Under the pieces are notes generated by a model. It did no database searches. It was given only the letters and a program-made list of their open reading frames with translations, and was not told the DNA's origin. Shown here in pieces: positions 7,342-14,372 of a DNA stretch of 21,803 bases. Position 1 is the first letter of the stretch; each line of letters starts with the position of its first letter. A program made the position numbers and the translations under genes. This DNA comes from CAYTET01 sp964436975 (GTDB lineage: Bacteria > Bacillota_I > Bacilli_A > Erysipelotrichales > Erysipelotrichaceae): the NCBI GenBank assembly GCA_964436975.1, contig CAYTET010000033.1:1-21803 (forward strand), read 5' to 3'.

Positions 7342-10314
7342 CTACCCTTCCGATTCGGCAATTTTCTGCCAGAAGCCGGCCGGAGCCGCCGTAAAGATAT
7401 AGCTGAAATGCCGTAGAAAGGCATATTCTTCATAATCCGGATTTTCATTCAGCCATTTCTTTATGGCCTGGATATCAGCCTGGGACAGCGTTACAACCAG
7501 TTCTGCCTGACTGCAGTCAGCCTTTTCAATAGCCTCCAGCAGCTGCTGGCGGCCCTGCCAGTTGGCGGGAAGCTGGTCATAATTGACCAGCGGATTGCTC
7601 TGGTCGAAGTAGATTATCCGCACATTCGGACTGGCAGCCTGCCGGCTGAGAGTTAGATTCACCGTATCAGACCGGCTGTTTGAAAACTGCTTGAGATACT
7701 GGAAGTCGGCCGTATAAGTCCGGACATTGAATTTCTCCAGACTGGCCCGCCAGTGGCTGGTGACATAGACATAAGGAACAAAGAGCGGACTGTCCAGAAA
7801 TTCCTGCCGCACTTTAGCCGCCCGGTCAACCAGGCTCTGGCTTTTCTGGCTGCTGGCCTGTTCAAATTCTTCAGCGGTCGCATCATTGCCCAGCGTTTCC
7901 AGCACGGCCGCCTGCAGGGCATAGCTTTCAATCTGGTCAGCCAGCGTCATTATCTGGCTTTCCGTCATCATCTCCTTTGTGTTGAGGGTGGCCGTCTGCA
8001 GGTTCATCCGCGCCACTTCCACCTGCTGCAGCTGCTCGCCCTTCTGCCGGTAGCGGTAATAGGTCTTCTGGCCCCGGCNNNNNNNNNNGACCGCATTATC
8101 CGGGACAACCGTTCCGAAGGCTGAATTCAGCCATTGCCGGCTGGTATAGCGGTAGCGGACTTTCTGCTGCTGGTCGGTCCCGGTCATCAGCGGATTGTCG
8201 GCCTGCCAGTCTGACCAGTCCGCCCAGCTGCGGTAGCTGAAGGCATAAAAAACCTGGCTCAGGCATTTGCGCTGGTCATCTTCTGTGCACTCTTCATCTG
8301 ACCAGTCCGAAAAGGCCGACCAGATCTTGTAGCGGTAGGAATAGAGCTTTTTGCTGGCGCACTTGTACGTCGTCCCGCTGGTCTGGGCGGAAGTGTCCGT
8401 ACAGCTGTCATACTGGTAAGACGACAGACCGCTCCAGCTGCGGTATTTCACCGCGTAAAGGGTTTTGCGGTAGCATTTGTAATAGCCGGCTGAATCGGCG
8501 CAGGAAGTCAATGTATAGGCGGAAGCCGCCGGGGCGGTGTAGCTGACATTGACCTGGCGGTAGCCGGCCGTTTTGGCTGAAACCTTGTAATTGCCGGAAC
8601 AGGGTCCGCTGTCGCCGACGGCATAATTCAGGGTGCTGTAGGCGGTTGAACTGGCCAGAAGGTATTTGCAGGTATATTTGTAATAAGCCTGACAGCGATA
8701 GCCGGCCCCGGCCGTACAGGCACTCTGCCAGCTGCTGTAGGTGCCGGTCGTCTGACCGGCGATGCGGGCATAATAAACGGCTGACGCACTCTGACAGTCA
8801 AAGCTGTCCTGGCAGTCGGTTACCGTATCAGAGCTGCCTTCATATTTATAAGCCGAAAAGCTGCCCCATTTGCCGGTGTTTCTGGCATAAAACGTATTAG
8901 TGCGGTATTCACAGTTCTCATCATCACTGCAGTCGGTCCGTTTGTCGGATGCCGAATAATCAGACCAGCTCTGCCAACTGGCTAAGGACTGGCGGTATCT
9001 TAACCGGCTCTGCCACTGACATTCGCTGCTGTCCTGACAGTCTGTCTTGGCAGCGGCATCATATACGTAAGCCGAATAAGCCGACCATTCAGCCAGCCGG
9101 TAGGAATACTGGACAGAAACCTGATGGGTGTCATCGCTGCTGATCTGCTGGTCAGAATACTGATAGTCAGACCATTCGCTGTACTGGTCATAATCATAAA
9201 AGGCCGCGGTTTCGGTTTCCAGACCGGTCAGATAGGCCGTCTGGTCATTATAGTCATTCCGTTCCAGCCAGCCCGACCAATCCGTATAAACCGGCACCAG
9301 TTTAATGGCGGAAGAGGTATAAAAGTGGGGAATCTGATAAGTGTAGCTGGCTCCGAAAACAGCGTAGGTCCGGCCGGACTGGCCGTAGAGCTGGCGGACG
9401 GACTGGCAGACATCTTCCGACCACTGGCAGACCACCTGCAGCTGCTCGTCAGTCTTAACCAGGTAATCCTCCTTATCCAGTCTTTTCCAGTGATCAATAA
9501 ACTCCTGCAGCGATTCAATCGCCGTCAGACCGGTCTTGGAATTAGTCAGGGTTATCTTCTCATTGCGGACAATCGCCGCAATTTCACTGCGGCTGTATGG
9601 CACTTCTTTGGCATCCGCAAAGGTTTTATAGGCTGGCAGCTTGGCCAGATAATTGATATCCAGCAGATGGGCATCAACATGAAACTCCAGAAAGACACTC
9701 TGCACCGCCTGACCCGTCTGGCAGCTTATTTCATAGGTTTCATCATTGGCCGCCACATGCAGAATGTCATTGACCGTGTCAAGCCAGCATTGAAACCGGA
9801 CACTGAGATAGTGGTTTATATTGTTCTGGCGGTATTCATAACGGTAAGTCAGTTCATCAAAAAGCGTCCGGCCGTCAGCCTGGTTGGTCCCCTGCAGAAT
9901 GACCGGATTGCCGCCGGTCAGAGTCGGATAAATGGCCAGGGTGTGAATGCCGGCCTTAGTGGACAGTGAAATCAAAGAGGCAATACTGCTGACCTGGTTA
10001 TAGGAATAGCTGATAGTCAGGGCATCGGTTGAAACATCCGCCGTAATATCAAAATCAACATCCTGCACGTTGACCTGATAGCTGACCGCATGGCCCTGCG
10101 CAGCGGCCGTCGCCATAAAGGTGTTGTTGATATACAGATCCCAGCCGCTGCTGCCCTGTTTCAGACTCAGTGACTTTATAAGGGAGGTTATTACCGTATC
10201 TTCTGTCTGGTTCAGATTCAGCGTCAGGGTTACCGGAACAGCCGCCTGCAGCGGACAATTCACCGCTAGCAAACACAGCAGTGCAGTCAGAATGGCAACT
10301 ATTGTTTTTTTCAT
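7342..10314 (-). CDS. Large secreted protein with WSxWS (thrombospondin-like) Cys-rich repeats; contains an assembly gap
   Basis: The reading frame of 990 codons includes four unknown residues at the 10-N gap (8079-8088, about residues 743-746). A signal peptide spans residues 1-24 (KKTIVAILTALLCLLAV, likely cleavage after LQA). The N-terminal 330 residues are beta-rich and not recognised. Residues about 340-760 hold ten degenerate repeats built on an aromatic W-S-x-[WYF] core, for example YRSWADWSDW, YKIWSAFSDW and LASWQSWSDY. Several are followed by an acidic loop with a cysteine pair (TDCQDSSECQ, TDCSDDENCE, TDCQDSFDCQ) and a strand ending in YxYR or similar. The pattern resembles thrombospondin type 1 repeats. 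The mature part has about 21 cysteines, 16 of them in the repeats. The C-terminal 230 residues (a possible helical segment, then mixed alpha/beta) are unknown. No transmembrane anchor or sorting signal is visible. The ATG has AAAGGAG 7-8 nt upstream. The likely role is a tip adhesin or secreted substrate of the Tad-like machine encoded in the same operon. Confidence 0.82.
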   Translation of the reverse strand: MKKTIVAILTALLCLLAVNCPLQAAVPVTLTLNLNQTEDTVITSLIKSLSLKQGSSGWDLYINNTFMATAAAQGHAVSYQVNVQDVDFDITADVSTDALTISYSYNQVSSIASLISLSTKAGIHTLAIYPTLTGGNPVILQGTNQADGRTLFDELTYRYEYRQNNINHYLSVRFQCWLDTVNDILHVAANDETYEISCQTGQAVQSVFLEFHVDAHLLDINYLAKLPAYKTFADAKEVPYSRSEIAAIVRNEKITLTNSKTGLTAIESLQEFIDHWKRLDKEDYLVKTDEQLQVVCQWSEDVCQSVRQLYGQSGRTYAVFGASYTYQIPHFYTSSAIKLVPVYTDWSGWLERNDYNDQTAYLTGLETETAAFYDYDQYSEWSDYQYSDQQISSDDTHQVSVQYSYRLAEWSAYSAYVYDAAAKTDCQDSSECQWQSRLRYRQSLASWQSWSDYSASDKRTDCSDDENCEYRTNTFYARNTGKWGSFSAYKYEGSSDTVTDCQDSFDCQSASAVYYARIAGQTTGTYSSWQSACTAGAGYRCQAYYKYTCKYLLASSTAYSTLNYAVGDSGPCSGNYKVSAKTAGYRQVNVSYTAPAASAYTLTSCADSAGYYKCYRKTLYAVKYRSWSGLSSYQYDSCTDTSAQTSGTTYKCASKKLYSYRYKIWSAFSDWSDEECTEDDQRKCLSQVFYAFSYRSWADWSDWQADNPLMTGTDQQQKVRYRYTSRQWLNSAFGTVVPDNAVXXXXRGQKTYYRYRQKGEQLQQVEVARMNLQTATLNTKEMMTESQIMTLADQIESYALQAAVLETLGNDATAEEFEQASSQKSQSLVDRAAKVRQEFLDSPLFVPYVYVTSHWRASLEKFNVRTYTADFQYLKQFSNSRSDTVNLTLSRQAASPNVRIIYFDQSNPLVNYDQLPANWQGRQQLLEAIEKADCSQAELVVTLSQADIQAIKKWLNENPDYEEYAFLRHFSYIFTAAPAGFWQKIAESEG
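8079..8088. other. Ten-N assembly gap inside the repeat protein
   Basis: Ten undetermined bases interrupt the last WSxWS repeat. Both flanks are open in the same frame when ten bases are assumed. The distance from RQW before the gap to YYRYR after it then matches the other repeats, so the true gap may really be short. The real number of bases is still unknown. Confidence 0.95.
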
Positions 10315-10327
10315 CGGGCAGCTCCTT

Positions 10328-11626
10328 TCATCTTAAGCCAAGCTGGCGCTGCAGCTGCTTGTCCGTCCAGATAACATAATTGGCAGCATAATCATCGCCA
10401 AAGGGAAAGGTCAGGCCGGCCCGGTCGAATTCGGCAATAAACTGGCCGAACAGTTCATAGACAGCGCTGCTGACCCCGTCATCCGCCAGCACATACCACA
10501 GCCTCCCGCCGCCGGCGCCGTCCGTAAAGACCAGCAGATAGCAGCCGTCGATAATCCAGCCGCCGTCAGCCAGGGTCATGGCCGCCAAATCATCATTGTT
10601 TTTCAAACTGCCGATATAAATGCCCTTTGTATTGTGCAGTGACGCAAAAGCGGTGCTGTCAGCCAGCCGCAGGCAGTTTTCCTGCCGGCGGTAGCGGCAG
10701 CACTCATTGACAAACAGCCGGGCAAACTGGGCCAGCCGGTCAATGGCAGAGACGTTATCACTGACCGCTGAAGCCGTGCGGTTTTCCGTTACCGCCGCAA
10801 AATAGTAATTGTCATAATAAAGATCGGCCTGACTCTGATCGGCCAGCAGTACGGACTGATGGCCCGGAGCAAACCAGGTTCCGTCATAGTCCGTAAGTTC
10901 AATCAGCTCTGTCACCTGTTTGATGCTGCTGTCGGCAAACAGGGCCAATGCCGCCTGCCGCTGGGCCCAGGGATAATGGATCAGCCCGTCAGCTTCAGCT
11001 GGTGCCACCGGGCTGGCGGCAGTTTTTTTATACGCCGCCAATGTGCCGGCCGGTTTTCCCCGCAGCGGACAGCCGGCGGCCGCAAATTTTTCCTCATAGC
11101 CGGCCATGGTGGTCTCAATGATCGTTTCAGCCGCCGCTATCTGAAAATGATACCTTTCATAATAACCGGCGGCCTTGAAATAAGATTCTTGCTGCAGCCA
11201 CGCCAGCGGATCAGCCAACTGCTGCTTTGCTCCGTCTGCCCAAAGCCAGGCGCTGACCATGCCGCCGGTCAGCTGGTAGCCGCGGTTTTGGCCGAGGCCG
11301 AAATTAACTGTGCCTGTGCCGCTCTGGTCGGCAAAGCTGATGGTCAAAACTCCTTCATAGCCCCGGCTGAAGCTGGCGCTTGACAGATCGGTCAGCTTCC
11401 AGCCGGTTGCATTTACTAAGGCCGTTTGGGCAGCGGCATTCTTTTCCGGGCTGCTGTAAACCGGATTATCAGACCAGTACTGCGGCTGGGCCATGGTTTC
11501 AATGATGTAGTCATAGCAGCTGGCTGTGGTGTTGGCCGCATTCTGGTCAGCCGCATTATCAATTGTCTGACAGCCGGTCAGCAGGAGCAGCGCCGCCAGA
11601 GCTGATAGCATTGATTTTCTCATCAT
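10328..11626 (-). CDS. Putative lipoprotein of the Tad-like cluster, unknown function
   Basis: The 432-residue product starts MMRKSMLSALAALLLLTGCQ, a lipoprotein signal with lipobox LTGC and Cys19. The signal predicts anchoring on the outer face of the membrane. I recognise no domain in the mature part. It has a Cys-rich stretch (ECCRYRRQENC, about residues 309-319), several Tyr/Trp-rich segments and a C-terminal region with a short glycine turn (DGAGGGRLWYVLADDG). Its ATG overlaps the stop of the thioredoxin-like gene as ATGA, which argues for coupled translation. It ends 13 nt before the WSxWS protein start. A role in assembly, anchoring or quality control of the surface structure is inference from position alone. 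Secretion systems of this kind in Gram-negatives carry TadD-type lipoproteins, but no TPR pattern is visible here. Confidence 0.75.
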   Translation of the reverse strand: MMRKSMLSALAALLLLTGCQTIDNAADQNAANTTASCYDYIIETMAQPQYWSDNPVYSSPEKNAAAQTALVNATGWKLTDLSSASFSRGYEGVLTISFADQSGTGTVNFGLGQNRGYQLTGGMVSAWLWADGAKQQLADPLAWLQQESYFKAAGYYERYHFQIAAAETIIETTMAGYEEKFAAAGCPLRGKPAGTLAAYKKTAASPVAPAEADGLIHYPWAQRQAALALFADSSIKQVTELIELTDYDGTWFAPGHQSVLLADQSQADLYYDNYYFAAVTENRTASAVSDNVSAIDRLAQFARLFVNECCRYRRQENCLRLADSTAFASLHNTKGIYIGSLKNNDDLAAMTLADGGWIIDGCYLLVFTDGAGGGRLWYVLADDGVSSAVYELFGQFIAEFDRAGLTFPFGDDYAANYVIWTDKQLQRQLGLR

Positions 11627-12150
11627 TGCTTTTCCCGGGCGGCCGCCACAATGCCGTCTAAAACCTGGTAAACCTGATCGGCTCCCGTAAAGTATTCAGC
11701 CGGCTGGCCCGGCGTCAGGTGCAGCAGGGTTGGCGTATAGACGACCTTAAATGTTTCAGCATCAATTGAAGCCGGTTCAGTATCCCCGGTCAGACTCTCG
11801 TTGCGGGAGACATCGACAAAGTAAATGTCAATCAGATCAGTCAGTCCGTAATAGATAAAAGCCGCCATATCCTGGCCGGCCTTCTGGCAGGCGGTGCAGT
11901 CCGGAGCATAGAAATACAGCAGATACTCCCCGTCAGACAGATTAAAAAGCTGGCCCGCCGTGTCAAGACTGACATCATGGTGCTTAAAGTAGTCCAATTC
12001 AGCCAGGGCGGGTATTTCATCTTCCTGACTGCTGCTTTCCGCCGGCCGGCTCAGCAGGTAAAGTCCGATGCTGTTGCCGGCCGACCAGAGCAGACTGACT
12101 GTCAGCATAATGATTATCGCGGCCCGCCCTTTTTTATTCTCATTACTCAT
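11623..12150 (-). CDS. Membrane-anchored thioredoxin-like protein (CxxC)
   Basis: A 175-residue protein with one N-terminal membrane segment at about residues 9-33 and an extracytoplasmic thioredoxin-like domain. The motif FYAPDCTACQK places a CTAC redox pair at Cys85/Cys88 after a hydrophobic strand. The characteristic cis-proline lies in VVYTPTLLHL (Pro140). Helix and strand order fits a thioredoxin fold, with an insertion around residues 114-133. TM-anchored proteins of this kind make, break or isomerise disulfides outside the cell membrane. Its place two genes upstream of the cysteine-rich repeat protein, and coupled to the Cys-containing lipoprotein, suggests they are its clients. Whether it oxidises or reduces cannot be told from CTAC alone. 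AAAGGG precedes the ATG. Confidence 0.82.
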   Translation of the reverse strand: MSNENKKGRAAIIIMLTVSLLWSAGNSIGLYLLSRPAESSSQEDEIPALAELDYFKHHDVSLDTAGQLFNLSDGEYLLYFYAPDCTACQKAGQDMAAFIYYGLTDLIDIYFVDVSRNESLTGDTEPASIDAETFKVVYTPTLLHLTPGQPAEYFTGADQVYQVLDGIVAAAREKQ

Positions 12151-12174
12151 TTTCAGTCTGCCCTTTCCGGCCGG

Positions 12175-12504
12175 TCAGTATTCAACGGCCCGGCTTATGC
12201 CCGTCACCGAAAGCTGCTGCCGGTTTTTCAGCCAGGCAAAAACATGGCTGAAACTGACCGTAACCTGCCAGCGCTGGCCGTATTCGCTGGCCTGCGGCTG
12301 CACGTCAATTGTCGTATTGCTGTTTTGGGCATAAGCGGCAATCCGGGCCGGATCGTTGCCATAGATTTCAATATCCTGAATGACCCCGTACATGGTATCC
12401 GTGGCCCGGTTATAGGCAATAAACAGCGTAAGACAGCTTAACAGCAGCAGCAGGCCGATAAAGCCGACGGTCATCTGGACCAGCGCTTTGACAGGCGTAT
12501 CCAT
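12175..12504 (-). CDS. TadE-like pilin-related membrane protein
   Basis: This 109-residue product starts with a short polar segment (MDTPVK), then a single hydrophobic helix (about residues 7-29, ALVQMTVGFIGLLLLLSCLT). A polar alpha/beta domain ends in QQLSVTGISRAVEY. The final strand-like sequence resembles the end of TadE/TadG-type pseudopilins. It has no cleavable prepilin leader of the usual G/E type. The ATG comes 3 nt after the stop of the 50-aa pilin-like gene with GGAAGG upstream. The likely role is a minor pilin or assembly protein; the family assignment is by size, topology and context. Confidence 0.72.
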   Translation of the reverse strand: MDTPVKALVQMTVGFIGLLLLLSCLTLFIAYNRATDTMYGVIQDIEIYGNDPARIAAYAQNSNTTIDVQPQASEYGQRWQVTVSFSHVFAWLKNRQQLSVTGISRAVEY

Positions 12505-12507
12505 TGC

Positions 12508-12660
12508 TCAGCCTTCCGAATCAACCAGTGAATCAATCTGCGAGGCAATGCCCGTCTCAATCTTGTTTTTAAAACTGTCTGAATTAACGAAGGCAATCAG
12601 CAATGTTCCAACCAAAACGGCGATTACAACGGTAATAAACTGCTTAATGCTGCTATCCAT
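12508..12660 (-). CDS. 50-aa pilin-like peptide (Flp-like candidate major subunit)
   Basis: This small gene translates to a 50-residue protein beginning MDSSIKQFITVVIAVLVGTL. It has a hydrophobic helix at about residues 7-25 followed by a polar, amphipathic tail ending SQIDSLVDSEG. The size and layout match Flp/Tad major pilins, which are about 50-70 residues, but the usual leader with Gly-x4-Glu cleavage site is missing. It sits exactly where a pilin would be expected, between the TadC-like gene and the TadE-like gene. It has a good ribosome binding site (CAGGAAAACT before the ATG), and a small hairpin lies just upstream. No cysteines. Confidence that it is a real gene is good. That it is the filament subunit is inference. 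Confidence 0.75.
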   Translation of the reverse strand: MDSSIKQFITVVIAVLVGTLLIAFVNSDSFKNKIETGIASQIDSLVDSEG

Positions 12661-12671
12661 AGTTTTCCTGC

Positions 12672-12688
12672 GATGTCGCTTAGACATC
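12672..12688 (-). repeat. Small inverted repeat upstream of the pilin-like gene
   Basis: GATGTC (12672-12677) and GACATC (12683-12688) form a perfect 6-bp stem with a 5-nt loop. It lies within the only sizeable gap (12661-12727) of the Tad-like cluster and just before the ribosome binding site of the 50-aa gene. A hairpin here could protect or mark a processing point for pilin mRNA. There is no U-tract, so it is not a terminator. Confidence 0.45.
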
Positions 12689-12727
12689 TGCCTTTCTATA
12701 TATGAACCCCGTCAAGCGGAGGGCATA

Positions 12728-13525
12728 TCAGATGAAATCAATCGCGCTCATCAGCAGATAGGTCAGCGCCACGGCCAAAATGGCTACCGGGATCATGCCA
12801 AGATAACTGATCGTGGCATTGACCAAGGCATTTTTCTGCTGGCGGACAATATTGATATCATCACTGATCGACTGATTAAGCTCGTCAAGGAGCCGGCCGG
12901 TTGAACTGCCGCCGGTCTGGGCAATGCGGTACATTGATTTGAAATAGTAGTCCACATGATTCAGCCGGTGCTGGTATTTGGCCACAAAGTTTTCATACGG
13001 CTGATAGCTGGTCGGATCAGCATCCAGTTCGTTTAGCAGCTGACGCATCGCTATCTCAAATTCGACCGGCACATAATCCATGGCCTTCAGCAGAGCATTG
13101 TTGACCGGATTGTTGTAGCACAGACAGATCACGGTCTTGAAAAAATAGGGCATCAGCTTGTTAAGTTTCTTCAGCTGACAGCTTTGGACATACTGCAGAT
13201 AAAAGTAAAAGAGCTTATAGATGACGGCCCCTGTCAGCAGGCCGGCCAGCCAGCCGAAGCGCTTTGGCAGCATCATGGCGGCGGCCAGGCCGCCCAGCAG
13301 AGCCGTCAGAAGCCTGACGGCATAGAACAGCCGCTCCGGCAGACGATGGCCGTACAGCCGGCTGAGCAGATCAGAGGTATCCTTTTCTTTCAGACAGGCC
13401 AGCTTGGTGACCGCCTGCTGGAAAGCCGCTGCCAAAGCATCGCCGCCAACTAGATAGCCGTAAACGGCCAGCTGAACCGTCAGCGGCAGGGCAAACAGAA
13501 GTCCGAAAGCCAGTTTTTCAGTCAT
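12728..13525 (-). CDS. TadC-like type II secretion F-domain membrane protein
   Basis: The platform protein has 265 residues when started at ATG 13525 (MTEKLAFG), which has GGGAG about 8 nt upstream. A longer reading from 13600 runs into the coding region of the preceding gene and is rejected. It has hydrophobic segments near the N-terminus (about residues 4-25), in the middle (about 70-115) and at the C-terminus (ISYLGMIPVAILAVALTYLL). Between the last two lies a soluble helical region typical of the T2SSF domain (LNELDADPTSYQPYENFVAKY, then SGGSSTGRLLDELNQ-like TGGSSTGRLLDELNQS). In Tad systems TadB and TadC form the inner membrane platform that the ATPase drives. It starts 5 nt before the stop of the TadB-like gene. 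Confidence 0.8.
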   Translation of the reverse strand: MTEKLAFGLLFALPLTVQLAVYGYLVGGDALAAAFQQAVTKLACLKEKDTSDLLSRLYGHRLPERLFYAVRLLTALLGGLAAAMMLPKRFGWLAGLLTGAVIYKLFYFYLQYVQSCQLKKLNKLMPYFFKTVICLCYNNPVNNALLKAMDYVPVEFEIAMRQLLNELDADPTSYQPYENFVAKYQHRLNHVDYYFKSMYRIAQTGGSSTGRLLDELNQSISDDINIVRQQKNALVNATISYLGMIPVAILAVALTYLLMSAIDFI

Positions 13526-13529
13526 TGGA

Positions 13530-14372
13530 TCACTCCCGGGTGGTGTGGGTATTGAAATACTGGTCCACAATAAACAGGATTGCCAATACGGCAATGTCAA
13601 ACCCCAGCGTCACACTGCTGAACAGAGTCTTGGTGGATGGTGTGCTAAGGGAGGTATTAAGCTGGCCGGCCATCAGCCACAGGCTGACCACGCAGCCGGC
13701 GGTTAAGCCGATATACTGGATGCGCAGCACCTTGCGGCGGGACTGGTTGGTCCGCACATCATAGCTGAGCCGGTCTATATCGTTCTGAAACGATGCCAGT
13801 AGCCCGTTGTCTGAAATGTTGCTCTCGTAATACATCTGCAGGATCAGGATGTTGAGCTGGCGGATAATGGTATAGGGATATTTGATTGCCATCTGACTGA
13901 GCAGGCTTACGGTGTCAGTCCGGCTTTGCGCCAGGGTAGCAATCAGACGGCTGATGTCATCATGCAGCGGATTGTCCAGTTCCTCATTAGTCCGGCTTAA
14001 GGCAGTATAGACATTGCCGTCCTGCTTAAGCATCAGCGCCATTTCACTGACATAGATAATGACATCCGCAAAAACCCTTTCGTCTTTTTTCCTTTTGACA
14101 TCCGCCATATAGACATAGGGCAGAAAGAACAGCGCCATAAAGTAAATCAGCAGGTTGTAGATGTTATCGGGATTAAGCCAGCTGACAATCAGGCCGCATC
14201 CAGCGGCCGCCAGACTTATTTTCAGATAGAACCGGCCGCTGGTTTTCTGCATGGCCAGTCCGGCGGTCCGTTTTCGGAAAACAAACGGCCAGCCGGTTAC
14301 CAGCCAGCCGGCCATCACAACAGCTCCGGCCAAAACAACAGAATCAATCCCGGCTATAAAGCGGCTGCTCAT
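13530..14372 (-). CDS. TadB-like type II secretion platform membrane protein
   Basis: A 280-residue membrane protein with an N-terminal helix (about residues 8-30), a helical pair at about 50-90 (LAAAGCGLIVSWL and LLIYFMALFFLPYVYMAD), a long soluble helical domain and two C-terminal helices. The soluble part has FADVIIYVSEMALMLKQDGNVYTAL, resembling the first half of a T2SSF domain. It also has a typical pattern of an Asn/Asp-rich helix before the last membrane pair. The family match is weaker than for TadC, but the order ATPase, TadB, TadC is diagnostic. Its ATG overlaps the ATPase stop as ATGA, with AGGGGGAA upstream. Confidence 0.77.
   Translation of the reverse strand: MSSRFIAGIDSVVLAGAVVMAGWLVTGWPFVFRKRTAGLAMQKTSGRFYLKISLAAAGCGLIVSWLNPDNIYNLLIYFMALFFLPYVYMADVKRKKDERVFADVIIYVSEMALMLKQDGNVYTALSRTNEELDNPLHDDISRLIATLAQSRTDTVSLLSQMAIKYPYTIIRQLNILILQMYYESNISDNGLLASFQNDIDRLSYDVRTNQSRRKVLRIQYIGLTAGCVVSLWLMAGQLNTSLSTPSTKTLFSSVTLGFDIAVLAILFIVDQYFNTHTTRE

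Noticed and set aside
9124..9969. 281-codon plus-strand frame opposite the WSxWS protein
   Set aside because: Antisense shadow caused by the codon bias of the repeat protein gene.
7342..10314. Possible CRISPR array or tandem DNA repeat, given the repeated protein
   Set aside because: The repeats are visible in protein but degenerate in DNA, with no constant repeat and spacer.
7342..10314. Frameshift or split gene at the N gap
   Set aside because: With ten Ns the frame is open on both sides and the repeat spacing is normal, so one gene is the simpler reading.
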